Shown here piece by piece: positions 36,634 to 45,613 of a DNA stretch of 60,117 bases. Source of the stretch: Lactobacillus melliventris (GTDB lineage: Bacteria; Bacillota; Bacilli; Lactobacillales; Lactobacillaceae); the NCBI RefSeq assembly GCF_013346935.1, contig NZ_JAAEEB010000010.1, positions 1-60,117 on the forward strand, written 5' to 3'. The translations under genes and the position numbers were made by a program. The notes under the pieces are model-generated. The model made no database searches. It saw only the letters and a list, made by a program, of their open reading frames with translations, and was not told where the DNA came from. Every line of letters starts with the position of its first letter. The stretch's first letter is position 1.

Positions 36634-38037
36634 TTATTTTTCAGGATTAGTCTGAGAGATATTGGTCATCTCCATGTAATCCATCCATTCATCATATTCC
36701 TTTTCAGTTAATTTGCCACTTTTAAGGGCTGCTTCTTTAAGCGTTGTTCCTTCTTTATCTGCAGTCTGTGCAATCTTAGCAGCTGCATGATAGCCAATAT
36801 GAGGTGACAAAGCCGTCACTGTCATCAAAGAACTTGCAAGTAAATCGTCCATTTTTGCAGCGTTTACCGTTAAGCCGGCAATCATTTTATCAGCAAAACC
36901 GTTAATGGTACCGGTTAATATGTCACAAGAATCCAGAAAAGCTGTGATCATGACAGTTTTATAGACATTCATTTCAAAATTACCTTGAGAACAAGCAAAA
37001 GTGATAGTTGTATCATTGCCAAAAACCTTTGCAGCTGCCATAGTCACGGCCTCAGCTTGTGTCGGATTAACTTTGCCCGGCATAATCGAAGAACCCGGTT
37101 CATTAGCCGGAATATTAAGTTCATGATAGCCTGCTCTTGGACCTGATGCCAGGAATCTTATATCTTGGGCTATCTTAAACATGTCGGCAGCCAAAGTTTT
37201 TAAAGCACCATGGACAACATCTATGCCAGAATGATGAGCTAAACCCCAAAATTTATTGGTATTAACTTTAAAATCATGGCCATAAACTTGAGATAGTTTG
37301 TCAGCAATTTTGACAGTCATTCCTGGTGCAGCATTAAGGCCTGTCCCAACAGCAGTACCACCAATTGCCAGTTCATATAATGTTGGCTTAAGCTCTTTGA
37401 TATAAGATAAATCATGTTTTAAAGCTGAAATATAGCCAGAAACCTCTTGACCGAAAGTTATCGGAGTAGCATCTTGCAGGTGAGTACGGCCAACTTTGAC
37501 GGTTTTCCAATACTTGTCCTGCTTAATTTTGAGTTCGTCAATTAAGTGTTGCACAGCCGGTTCAAGTTTATCTAAAGCTTCCACTGCCACAATGTTCATT
37601 GCTGTGGGATAAGTATCGTTTGAAGATTGTCCTCTGTTAACGTCATCATTAGGCAAAATATTCAAATTGGGATGCATCTTGTTAGCTAAATTTGCTACTA
37701 CTTCGTTAACATTCATATTGCTCTGAGTACCAGAACCGGTTTGTAATACGTGTAACGGAAAATCTTGACGCAATTCATGATCATCTAATTTTAATAGTTG
37801 ATCAATCGCTTCCTCAATAGCTTGTCCTTTTTCTGCTGGTTCAGCGCCAACTTCTACATTTGATTCGGCTGCAGCTTTTTTTAAATGTAAAAAAGCACGA
37901 ATAATTGCAAGTGGCATTAATTCGCCACTGGGAAAATTGTTACGACTCCTTTCAGTTTGAGGACCCCACAGTGCATTTTTAGGAATTTTAACAGGACCAA
38001 TTGTATCACTTTCAACACGGTATTCTTCTTTACTCAT
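36634..38037 (-). CDS. fumC: Class II fumarate hydratase
   Basis: FumC interconverts malate and fumarate without an iron-sulfur cluster. It has 467 residues, the usual length. Signature motifs are GSGTQSNMNVNEV, KVGRTHLQDATPITFGQE and the superfamily signature GSSIMPGKVNPTQAEAV (mobile catalytic loop). AAAGGAG precedes the ATG. It is the first gene of a two-gene operon with the fumarate reductase. In this setting it should run from malate to fumarate. Confidence 0.96.
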   Translation of the reverse strand: MSKEEYRVESDTIGPVKIPKNALWGPQTERSRNNFPSGELMPLAIIRAFLHLKKAAAESNVEVGAEPAEKGQAIEEAIDQLLKLDDHELRQDFPLHVLQTGSGTQSNMNVNEVVANLANKMHPNLNILPNDDVNRGQSSNDTYPTAMNIVAVEALDKLEPAVQHLIDELKIKQDKYWKTVKVGRTHLQDATPITFGQEVSGYISALKHDLSYIKELKPTLYELAIGGTAVGTGLNAAPGMTVKIADKLSQVYGHDFKVNTNKFWGLAHHSGIDVVHGALKTLAADMFKIAQDIRFLASGPRAGYHELNIPANEPGSSIMPGKVNPTQAEAVTMAAAKVFGNDTTITFACSQGNFEMNVYKTVMITAFLDSCDILTGTINGFADKMIAGLTVNAAKMDDLLASSLMTVTALSPHIGYHAAAKIAQTADKEGTTLKEAALKSGKLTEKEYDEWMDYMEMTNISQTNPEK

Positions 38038-38102
38038 ACTAAATCTCCTTTTTCAAATGTTAGTATTTAAGCTATTAAAGCAGTAATATTCTCTTGCACT
38101 TA

Positions 38103-38145
38103 TAATACAGGTTTTTAGTATTATTTTCAATATTTTAAAATAAAA
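38103..38145 (-). promoter_or_regulatory. Promoter of fumC with the shared AT-rich element
   Basis: On the minus strand TTGAAA and TATTAT are separated by 17 bp (within 38103-38131). Immediately upstream of the -35 lies, on the plus strand, CAATATTTTAAAATAAAA (38129-38145). It is almost identical in sequence and position to the element before the citrate operon promoter. Confidence 0.68.
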
Positions 38146-38184
38146 GGGGTATCATTTTAAAATTTTAAAATTTATTTTATTTTA

Positions 38185-38212
38185 GCAAAAAAGCACTCTT
38201 ATTGAGTGCCTT
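38185..38212 (-). terminator. Terminator of the CopB gene
   Basis: On the minus strand GGCACTCAATAAGAGTGCT forms a hairpin followed by TTTTTTG, 11 bp after the ATPase stop. Confidence 0.85.
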
Positions 38213-38222
38213 AACTAGTTAT

Positions 38223-40274
38223 TTATATTTTTAGTGTTTCAGCATTAATAGCTACGATAACTGTTGACAAAGACATTAAAATCGCACCGACTGCTGGGGA
38301 AAGTAAAATTCCCCATGGTGCAAGTATACCCGCTGCCAGTGGTAAAGCTATGATATTGTAGCCTGCTCCCCACCATAAGTTTTCGATGGTTTTTCTTTGA
38401 GTATGCTGAGCAAGGTTGAGGAAACTGATAATATCAAGTGGTTCACTGTTCACTAAAACAACATCAGCTGAGTCCACAGCAACATCAGTTCCTGCACCAA
38501 TAGCTACACCAATATCAGCTTTAGCTAAGCTAGGAGCATCATTGATGCCGTCTCCCACCATCATGACTTTGTTTCCTTTTTCCTGAAGTTGCGCGACAAT
38601 TTTTTGTTTGTCAGCTGGCATTAAGCCTGAGTGAATCTCGGAAATTTTTAGTTTCTGCGCAATACTCTGAGCAACTTTTTCATTATCGCCGGTTAGCATC
38701 ACCGGTGTAATGTTAAGATCTTTAATTTGCTTAATCAAAGCTGCTGCATTTTTCTTTATTTCATCACCAACTGCTACATAACCTAAAAGTTCATTTCCTG
38801 CAACTAAATAGCTGGAAGTGTAGTTTAAAGCATCAATTTCCGGGAAATGACTCACCAAACTTCTAGCAGCTTTTTCATTTACAAGTTGATATTCCTTTCC
38901 ATTTAAAGTTCCAGAAACACCTTTACCATCCAAAGTCTTACTATTTGACAATGGATAGAGCTCAATATTTTTTTCCTTAGCAAACTGTAAAATGCTTTGC
39001 GCAATCGGGTGATTAGAATCTTGTTCAAGTGAAGCGATCAGTTTAATTACTTCATCTGCACTGTACGACTTATTCAAGCTGTCACATTTGCGCACTTGAA
39101 ACTTGCCTTCCGTCAGAGTGCCAGTTTTATCTAAAAGCAAATAATTAATTTTAGAGCTGACGCTGATCACGTTGCGATTTCTGATCAATAAGCCATTTTT
39201 AGCACCGATTGAGGTACTCTTAGCATTTACTAAAGGAATAGCCAAACCGAGTGCATGAGGACAAGCAATAACTAATACAGTTACCATCCGTTCAAGACCA
39301 CCAGAAATTCCGCGTAAGCTAGTCCAAACGATTAAAGCAATAATACCAAAAATAAGAGCAGCATAAAATAACCAGCTGGAAACCCGATCGGCTAAGTTTT
39401 GCAGCCGTGATTTATTCATTTGAGAAGATTGCACTAACTTATTAACATTGGCCAAGAAACCTGAATTTGCGGAGCTAGTAACTTTGACAGTTAAAGTACC
39501 AGAGCCATTTATTGAGCCACCAATTACCTTGTCATTTTCTTTGCGCGTAACTGCACTGGATTCTCCAGTCACAAGTGATTCATTTACTTGACTTGAACCG
39601 TTTAATACCACACCATCAAGAGGAATACTTTCACCGGCTTTGACTAAGATGACAGCATTTTTTTGGACAGCATTAATTGCCACATCTTCTGTTCGGCCAT
39701 TATTTTGAACGTGAACTTTATCTGGCAGAAGTTTTGCTAAATCATGAACTGAGCTATTCGCATTCATCACGGACATCATTTCAATCCAATGTCCTAAAAG
39801 CATAATTAAAATTAAAGTTGCCAATTCCCAAAAGAAATCCATTACATGAACTTTGCTGTTTAGTAAATTGTTTTCAACGAAAGCATAAATACTATAAATA
39901 TAAGCAGTAGTGATGCCTAAAGAAATCAAAGTCATCATTTCGGGCTTTTTTGCTTTTATTTCATAAAATGCACCTGACAAGAAGGGCTCACCGCCATAGA
40001 AGTAAAGAATTGTGGCAAAAATGGCTACAACCCATTCAGAACCTGGAAAAGAAAATTGAAATGGCAAATGGACTCCCATTGCAGGGGACAAAAAGATAAT
40101 TGGCAAAGATAATATTAATGAAAGCCAAAACTTTCTTTTCAAATTACCCATATGCATCATATGACCGCCATGCATCATCATGTCATGACTACCCATTTTC
40201 ATCGAAGAGTTGGCGTCCATTGAATGATTCATATTTTTACTATGATTCATGTTCATATTATCCAAAATACTCAA
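38223..40274 (-). CDS. copB: Copper-translocating P-type ATPase, CopB type
   Basis: A 683-residue P1B ATPase. It has CPH in the membrane ion site (VIACPHALGLAIPL), typical of the CopB subgroup, rather than CPC. The phosphorylation site is LLDKTGTLTEG, the actuator loop has LVTGESSAV, and the hinge is MVGDGINDAPSLAKADIG. The first 45 residues are extremely Met/His-rich (repeated MNHS, then a run of Met, His and Gly), a likely metal-collecting tail. There is no N-terminal CxxC domain. I start at TTG 40274, which has AAAGG and GGA upstream; an ATG six codons later is an alternative. It probably exports copper or silver. Confidence 0.92.
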   Translation of the reverse strand: MSILDNMNMNHSKNMNHSMDANSSMKMGSHDMMMHGGHMMHMGNLKRKFWLSLILSLPIIFLSPAMGVHLPFQFSFPGSEWVVAIFATILYFYGGEPFLSGAFYEIKAKKPEMMTLISLGITTAYIYSIYAFVENNLLNSKVHVMDFFWELATLILIMLLGHWIEMMSVMNANSSVHDLAKLLPDKVHVQNNGRTEDVAINAVQKNAVILVKAGESIPLDGVVLNGSSQVNESLVTGESSAVTRKENDKVIGGSINGSGTLTVKVTSSANSGFLANVNKLVQSSQMNKSRLQNLADRVSSWLFYAALIFGIIALIVWTSLRGISGGLERMVTVLVIACPHALGLAIPLVNAKSTSIGAKNGLLIRNRNVISVSSKINYLLLDKTGTLTEGKFQVRKCDSLNKSYSADEVIKLIASLEQDSNHPIAQSILQFAKEKNIELYPLSNSKTLDGKGVSGTLNGKEYQLVNEKAARSLVSHFPEIDALNYTSSYLVAGNELLGYVAVGDEIKKNAAALIKQIKDLNITPVMLTGDNEKVAQSIAQKLKISEIHSGLMPADKQKIVAQLQEKGNKVMMVGDGINDAPSLAKADIGVAIGAGTDVAVDSADVVLVNSEPLDIISFLNLAQHTQRKTIENLWWGAGYNIIALPLAAGILAPWGILLSPAVGAILMSLSTVIVAINAETLKI

Positions 40275-40309
40275 TCCTACCTTTACATTAACAAAATTGC
40301 TTTTTCTTT

Positions 40310-40338
40310 AATCTACTTTTATAAACAGTTGTTGTCAA
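40310..40338 (-). promoter_or_regulatory. Promoter of copB
   Basis: TTGACA (40333-40338) and TAGATT (40310-40315) on the minus strand are 17 bp apart. I looked for a CopY box (TACAnnTGTA) nearby and did not find one. Confidence 0.55.
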
Positions 40339-40374
40339 AAGATGCGCTTGAGAAATCGAACAATATTTACACAA

Positions 40375-41748
40375 TTAATTAGTTCTTTGCTTATGATAAA
40401 AGTGAACAATAAAACCGATTGCTAATCCAATAACTGCCGGAATAACCCAGTCCATACCTATGTCAGCAAAAGGAAGAAATTGTAATTGGAATGCTCTTAA
40501 TTGTAGTGCCCATGCTTGTTTGCTAACTAGCGCAGGAAAAGACGCAATCATATCCAAAATGGCTGGAATAAAAGTAAAGACGATACTCCAGAAGTAAACA
40601 ACTGGATCATGGTCAAATAAAGAACCAGAAATCGACAATATAATCAATACCATAGCTATTGGATATAAAAACATTAACATTGGTGTTGACCAGGAAATAA
40701 TTTTGTCCAAACCAAAATTAGCAGTAATGAAGGAAACAATAGTCATAATTGTCAGCCAGCCATGGTAACTAATTTTACTAAAACTGCGGTGAAAGTCTTG
40801 CGCGAAAGCGGCAATCAAACCGACAGCTGTAGTTAAACAGGTTAGTGTAACTAACGTAGCAAGTAGCGCATGACCAAAGTCACCCAGATAATAAGTCACT
40901 ATTTGGTTAAAGACAGTACCGCCTTCAGCAGAAATTTTAAATTGATTTAATGTCGTTGCTCCAACCCAAATTAAACCAACGTAAATGACACCAATTGCAC
41001 TTGTGGCAATCACACCGGCTCTGGCAGTCACTTTTGCGTTACTTTTCGCCGAAGTTTTTCCAAGTTGGCGTACGGCTGAAACTATTGTGTAGCCAAAAGC
41101 CAATCCAGCCAGTGCATCCATAGTGTTGTACCCTTCCAAAAAACCATTAAAGAAAGGTGCACTTTGATAAGCCGCAGTAACATTTTGATTTTTGGCAGCA
41201 CCCATTGGAGAAATAGCAGCTAATAAAAAAATTGAAAATAACAGCAATAAAAACAAAGGATTTAAAATTTTGCCGATACTGGTCAAAATCGTAGATTGCT
41301 TATAAGAAATAATAAAAGCCAAAATGAAGAATATTGCCGAGAATATTAAAAGTGCCAGCTTAGTAGCTGATTTCGGCAATACCGGCTGCAAGCCAACTGA
41401 AAAGGAAATACTCGCGGTCCGCGGTGTGGCAAATAATGGTCCTAAGGTCAAATGGATTAAAACCATAAACGCGAGAGCAAAACTATTTCCCAAAGGTTTG
41501 CCAATATCGTAAACCCCCTTAGCATGACTAGCACTAATAGCTAAAACGGCTAATAGTGGCAAAAGCACAGCCGTTACTAAAAAGCCAAAAGTGGCCATTC
41601 CCCAATTTGCTCCTGCAAGCTGGCCTAAATGAAGTGGAAAAATTAAATTACCGGCACCAAAAAATAGACCGAATAGCAATGATGCAACTACTAAATATTG
41701 TTTCCAAGATAAAGGCTTGGTATTAACATCTCTTTCGATTTCTTCCAT
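40375..41748 (-). CDS. brnQ: Branched-chain amino acid:cation symporter
   Basis: A LIVCS-family transporter for Leu, Ile and Val, 457 residues with about twelve hydrophobic segments. Characteristic segments are FGLFFGAGNLIFPLHLG in the first helix, FATPRTASISFSVG, and GYNTMDALAGLAFGYTIV. An upstream T-box leader links expression to the charging of a branched-chain tRNA. The C-terminus is short and basic. AGGAGG lies upstream of the ATG. Monocistronic. Confidence 0.95.
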   Translation of the reverse strand: MEEIERDVNTKPLSWKQYLVVASLLFGLFFGAGNLIFPLHLGQLAGANWGMATFGFLVTAVLLPLLAVLAISASHAKGVYDIGKPLGNSFALAFMVLIHLTLGPLFATPRTASISFSVGLQPVLPKSATKLALLIFSAIFFILAFIISYKQSTILTSIGKILNPLFLLLLFSIFLLAAISPMGAAKNQNVTAAYQSAPFFNGFLEGYNTMDALAGLAFGYTIVSAVRQLGKTSAKSNAKVTARAGVIATSAIGVIYVGLIWVGATTLNQFKISAEGGTVFNQIVTYYLGDFGHALLATLVTLTCLTTAVGLIAAFAQDFHRSFSKISYHGWLTIMTIVSFITANFGLDKIISWSTPMLMFLYPIAMVLIILSISGSLFDHDPVVYFWSIVFTFIPAILDMIASFPALVSKQAWALQLRAFQLQFLPFADIGMDWVIPAVIGLAIGFIVHFYHKQRTN

Positions 41749-41814
41749 TACAGTTCCTCCTGAAAAATATAAACACTTAATATAGATAAAGGGCCTTGAT
41801 GAATTTATTTAGGT

Positions 41815-42097
41815 AATAAAAAAGCACCCTTGATTTGAAAATCAAGGGTGCTTAAGCACGGTACCACCTATATTACTGCAATAATTATCATTAAAGATGA
41901 CAAAAACACAGTCACTTCACGTACGGCATACTGCGATACGCTAACACGTTAATGGGTGTACCCAATAATAGCTACTAACTTTCACCATATAGCTCAAAGT
42001 TACTTTCAGCTTACCATCACGGTCCCTTTTCAGCAACAGGACTCTCTAAAACGTTACTTGCAAACTTACTTATCTTTTCATCGCTTTATCAATATTA
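41815..42097 (-). ncRNA. T-box leader of brnQ
   Basis: The T-box AGGTGGTACCGTGCT is at 41855-41869 on the minus strand. It is followed by a strong terminator hairpin (AGCACCCTTGATTT and complement, 41822-41853) with six T. An AGAGAG stem I motif lies near 42050. The specifier was not assigned: I could not fold stem I, and Ile, Leu or Val are all possible. The leader fills almost the whole gap before brnQ. Confidence 0.87.
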
Positions 42098-42102
42098 AAG
42101 AT

Positions 42103-42131
42103 ATTTTAATCAATGACTTATTTCCTGTCAA
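42103..42131 (-). promoter_or_regulatory. Promoter of the brnQ T-box transcript
   Basis: TTGACA (42126-42131) and TAAAAT (42103-42108) on the minus strand are 17 bp apart, giving a start about six bases before the leader. The 150 bp from here to cutC (42289) hold nothing else I recognise. Confidence 0.75.
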
Positions 42132-42288
42132 CTATATTTTAGTCAAAATAATAAAAGCACTACCTAAATTTTCTTATCCAGCTGCTGTAGACAAATAAAA
42201 CTAATGTCTTATTGCTTAAAGTGGCTGTATATTTTGATGTGCAAATATTTCTCAGTAATCAGACTTTGACCTATGTTAAAAATTAATT

Positions 42289-42927
42289 TCATTCAACAAT
42301 TTTTGTACCATGTAACTGGTCTACCTGCAATCTTTCAGCAATTAAAGTGCTATTTTTGGCGGTAATGCCACCACCTGGTAATATTTCTATCTTGCCGTTT
42401 GCCCAGTTAATAATTTCTTTTAGATGAGAAATGGTATTTAAAACAGGAGTTGATAACTCTCCGCCATGTGTCAAAATTCTCTTGACACCTTTATTCGCTA
42501 ACCAGTTTAGTTCATCTTCTTGCTCAGTTAAAGGTATTGCGTCAAAAGCCATGTGCATAACAACATCAATATCTAAAGATCTGGCTAGAAATATAAGACG
42601 CTCCATTTTTGCTTTATCCAAATGATTTTGGGAGGTTAAACAGCCAAAAGCCACTCCTTGAGCACCTAATTTAGCTGCTATTTCTAAATCACTGGCCATT
42701 ATTTCAATTTCACTTTCACAATAACAAAAATTTCCACCCCTTGGCCTAATCATCACAATAACTGGTATGTGAAAATTAAAGGCATAAGTAACTGCTTTTT
42801 TGATAACTCCATAAGAAGGCGTGGTGCCACCTAATGTTAAATTATTATTTAGTTCAATTCTGTCAGCACCTTTATTAATCACATAAGGAACTTTAGCAAA
42901 ATTTTCTACACATGCTTCTTTTAACAT
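42289..42927 (-). CDS. cutC: CutC family protein
   Basis: A 212-residue TIM-barrel protein. Family motifs are KGADRIELNNNLTLGGTTPS near the N-terminus, VIVMIRPRGGNFCYCESE, VMHMAFDAIP and RILTHGGE. CutC was named for copper homeostasis, but its enzymatic function is unsettled. Here it is 28 bp downstream of an Ntn-type asparaginase gene and apparently in one operon with it, so a role in amide or glycan-derived metabolism is as likely as copper handling. The copper ATPase is close, but lies beyond brnQ. Confidence 0.9.
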   Translation of the reverse strand: MLKEACVENFAKVPYVINKGADRIELNNNLTLGGTTPSYGVIKKAVTYAFNFHIPVIVMIRPRGGNFCYCESEIEIMASDLEIAAKLGAQGVAFGCLTSQNHLDKAKMERLIFLARSLDIDVVMHMAFDAIPLTEQEDELNWLANKGVKRILTHGGELSTPVLNTISHLKEIINWANGKIEILPGGGITAKNSTLIAERLQVDQLHGTKIVE

Positions 42928-42954
42928 TTAACTTCACTTTCTTCTTAGCAATGA

Positions 42955-43911
42955 TTACTTTACAGGAGCGTTAATTTTCTTTTGATAGTCATCTAACCAG
43001 GTTTGAGAAATTGGTTCAATTTTGGTGTTATTGTGCAGCCCCGGATTTGCCATTAATATCTGAGGTTCTTGCTTTTTAGCAGCAATACAAAAAGGAAACT
43101 CCACGTTAGTAGCTACACCCCACTCGCCTTTTTTATTCAAGGCAATGAGGGAAATTTCGCCTACTTGACCATAACGCTTCTTTAAATCATTACAAAACGG
43201 ATAAACTGTAGCATCACAGGCTTCTTGGGGAGACTTTCCTTCTGCCATTTTACGGACTATTTCGTATGAAAGGCAGCCCTTCATGATGTCTTCTCCTAGG
43301 CCAGTTGCAGTCGCAGCTCCAATGTGACTATCCGCATAAAATCCAGATCCGGACAGAGGTGAATCGCCGATTCTACCATTTTTTTTCATAAATAAGCCAG
43401 AAGTTGATGTAGCAGCTGCCAGCGAACCATTTCGATCGAGAGTTATTGCTCCTACGGTATCATGACCATCATAAGGATGCAGGTCTGATTGAAGTTGCTG
43501 TTTTACCTTGTTCTGCCAGATAGTTTTGGCCCTTTCAGTCAACATATTAGTCATTTCAAAGCCATTCTGCATTGCATATTTAGTCGCTCCTTCTCCGACT
43601 AAAAAGCTGTTGGTCTTATTTAAGCTTAGTCTTCGAGCAACTGAAACAGCATGTTTTACGTTCTCAATTGCAGCTACACAACCTTGTGCCAAGGTGTCAC
43701 CGTCCATGAATGCAGCATCCATTTGAACAACTCCGTCTTCGTTAGGAAGTCCGCCATATCCCACGGATTTATAAAGGGGATATGATTCGACTTTTCTTAG
43801 CAAATTTTCAACAGCATCCCCAGCACTTTTATCCTTTTTCAACAGGTCTGCCGCTTTCACCAATCCGTCATACGACATACTCCAAGTTGATATTACAGCC
43901 CAATTATTCAT
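42955..43911 (-). CDS. Ntn-hydrolase asparaginase, glycosylasparaginase family
   Basis: A 318-residue protein of the isoaspartyl peptidase / N4-(beta-N-acetylglucosaminyl)-L-asparaginase family. The autocatalytic cleavage site is visible in PYDGHDTVGAITLD, Thr being the new N-terminal nucleophile, and GRIGDSPLSGSGFYAD and GAATATGLGE give the substrate-binding Arg and Asp. HDT before the nucleophile is the form seen in glycosylasparaginases, which release GlcNAc from Asn. No signal peptide, so it acts in the cytoplasm on imported material. First gene of a pair with cutC. Confidence 0.88.
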   Translation of the reverse strand: MNNWAVISTWSMSYDGLVKAADLLKKDKSAGDAVENLLRKVESYPLYKSVGYGGLPNEDGVVQMDAAFMDGDTLAQGCVAAIENVKHAVSVARRLSLNKTNSFLVGEGATKYAMQNGFEMTNMLTERAKTIWQNKVKQQLQSDLHPYDGHDTVGAITLDRNGSLAAATSTSGLFMKKNGRIGDSPLSGSGFYADSHIGAATATGLGEDIMKGCLSYEIVRKMAEGKSPQEACDATVYPFCNDLKKRYGQVGEISLIALNKKGEWGVATNVEFPFCIAAKKQEPQILMANPGLHNNTKIEPISQTWLDDYQKKINAPVK

Positions 43912-44205
43912 TTAAACCGCCTTTTTTAATTCAATTTAATGCTAATAATACTAAACTAAAGCAGCAAAAAACAAGCACCTAACACAATTTTCAGTAGAAT
44001 ATAGCCTGATCTAGTGAGAATCGTTGCTGATAAACAATTTTTTATAAAAATGAATTTAAATAATGCTAGAAGATTAAGCTTAATAAAGCAATAAAAAATA
44101 TTTAGTACATGAGCGTTCAAGCTCTGCAATTTTAATTTGAATTGTTTTAAGCTAGAAAACTTATTCTTTAATAAAATCAGACCGGATAAGGAAAATGGAT
44201 TAGAT
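43912..44205. other. Intergenic stretch upstream of the asparaginase gene
   Basis: A likely minus-strand promoter is present: TTGTTT (43969-43974) and TATTAT (43945-43950), 18 bp apart. The rest is AT-rich with no convincing gene. An 88-codon open frame here has no ribosome site and a low-complexity hydrophobic translation. Confidence 0.5.
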
Positions 44206-44247
44206 ACAAAAAACACCCCCAAACTTTACAAATTTGAAGGTGTTATC
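44206..44247 (-). terminator. Terminator of glpF
   Basis: On the minus strand AACACCTTCAAA pairs imperfectly with TTTGGGGGTGTT, followed by TTTTTG, 17 bp after the glpF stop. Confidence 0.8.
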
Positions 44248-44263
44248 AAAAGCTTATGCTTTT

Positions 44264-44983
44264 TTATACAATAACATTGAATAATAATGCAGCAATTACT
44301 CCGCCAAGAAGTGGGCCAAAGATTGGAACCCAGCTATAAGCCCAATCTGAACCACCTTTATTGGCAATCGGCATAAATTGGTGAGCCAGTCTAGGTCCCA
44401 AATCACGGGCTGGATTAATCGCGATTCCAGTCGGTCCTCCTAAAGACAAACAAATCGCTGTAATCAAAAATCCAGCTAACAATGGATTAAATCCTGGAGC
44501 TAATTTTGTATTGGTCAATCCCAACAAGCCAAATACCAAAACAAAGGTAGCAATCGTCTCAGTAAAGAAATTCCAACCGTAATTTCTTATAGCTGGTGTC
44601 GTAGCAAACGACCCTAAAATACCATCTTGATCAGTTGTTTCTTGCCAGTGAGGAAAATAGGTTAGCCATACCAAGATACCACCAATAAAGCCTCCAGCTG
44701 TCTGTGCCAGCATATATGGCAGAACGGAAGACCATGGCAACTTATTGGCAATTGCCATACCTAGTGACACTGCCGGATTAAAGTGACCTGGACAAAGCCA
44801 GCTAACACAGAACACACCAAATGTCACGGCAAAGCCCCAGCCAAAAGAAATAACGATCCAGCCACTGCCCTTTGACTTCGACTTATTCAAATTGACACCG
44901 GCACAAACGCCATCTCCAAGCAATACCAAGATAATAGTTCCGAGGAACTCTCCCACTACTTGCATTGTTAAGCTATTATTCAT
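44264..44983 (-). CDS. glpF: Glycerol/dihydroxyacetone facilitator (aquaglyceroporin)
   Basis: A 239-residue MIP channel with six membrane helices. The two NPA boxes are GHFNPAVSLG and GIAINPARDLGPRL. The Asp after the second NPAR is the residue typical of glycerol-conducting members rather than water-only aquaporins. It lies downstream of the dhaKLM operon but has its own promoter. Supply of glycerol or dihydroxyacetone to the Dha kinase is the likely role. Confidence 0.92.
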   Translation of the reverse strand: MNNSLTMQVVGEFLGTIILVLLGDGVCAGVNLNKSKSKGSGWIVISFGWGFAVTFGVFCVSWLCPGHFNPAVSLGMAIANKLPWSSVLPYMLAQTAGGFIGGILVWLTYFPHWQETTDQDGILGSFATTPAIRNYGWNFFTETIATFVLVFGLLGLTNTKLAPGFNPLLAGFLITAICLSLGGPTGIAINPARDLGPRLAHQFMPIANKGGSDWAYSWVPIFGPLLGGVIAALLFNVIV

Positions 44984-45060
44984 TTTTAATCTCCTACTTC
45001 GATTATTGGACTTCCTTTGAAACCCAAAATAATGTTTAGTAGTAAATTACTCCCAGATTC

Positions 45061-45089
45061 AATATATTATAAAATTGTATTTATGTAAA
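45061..45089 (-). promoter_or_regulatory. Promoter of glpF
   Basis: TTTACA (45084-45089) and TATATT (45061-45066) on the minus strand are 17 bp apart, with a leader of about 75 bp. The remaining gap up to dhaM holds nothing recognised. Confidence 0.6.
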
Positions 45090-45241
45090 CCCTTTCTTTA
45101 AATAAAACTATCTTTCCAAAAAATCTCAATTTGTTGTTATTTTATAACATAAGATTTAAAAGAGTTTCTGAATTTTTCGTCTAAAATTAAGTTAAGATAC
45201 GCTTAATGTTATTTTTATTCAATATAAATCTGGTATTTATT

Positions 45242-45613
45242 CTATTTCTTTAGGGCTAGGGGCTTAAGCTGTCCTTCTATCTCCGTTAACTCGACCCTCG
45301 CCTCAATTAAAGTAGCAGCAGTATAAGCCCCTTCGATAAAGGCTACATCATATAGATGAATCTTTTTAGAAGTCATTTCCGTTGCTAGTTCAAGATTCAT
45401 TTTGGCACTACCTAAATCATAAAATGCCAATATTTCATCAGCTTTATTTTCAGAAAAAGCATGCAAAATTTTGTCCATACTGGTGCCAATATCATCAGCG
45501 TTAGTTCCACCCGCAGTGGTAATTGACACATCTTTTGCAACCTGTCCCAATAGCTCAGACAAACCGGTTACAATCTCTGGAACATGGGATACTAAAGTAA
45601 TGCCTAAACTCAT
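45242..45613 (-). CDS. dhaM: PTS-dependent dihydroxyacetone kinase, phosphotransferase subunit DhaM
   Basis: A single-domain DhaM of 123 residues with the mannose-type EIIA fold. The phosphorylated His is His9 in TLVSHVPEIVTG, and TTAGGTNADDIGTSMDKIL follows. It passes phosphate from HPr to ADP bound on DhaL. The start overlaps the dhaL stop. It lacks the extra HPr and EI domains found in enterobacterial DhaM, as usual in Firmicutes. Confidence 0.93.
   Translation of the reverse strand: MSLGITLVSHVPEIVTGLSELLGQVAKDVSITTAGGTNADDIGTSMDKILHAFSENKADEILAFYDLGSAKMNLELATEMTSKKIHLYDVAFIEGAYTAATLIEARVELTEIEGQLKPLALKK

Noticed and set aside
41956..42198. 80-codon plus-strand frame upstream of brnQ
   Set aside because: It lies inside the brnQ T-box leader and promoter, which explain the conservation and structure better.
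43956..44222. 88-codon open frame on the minus strand
   Set aside because: No ribosome site, hydrophobic low-complexity translation of AT-rich DNA, and overlap with the glpF terminator. Treated as non-coding.
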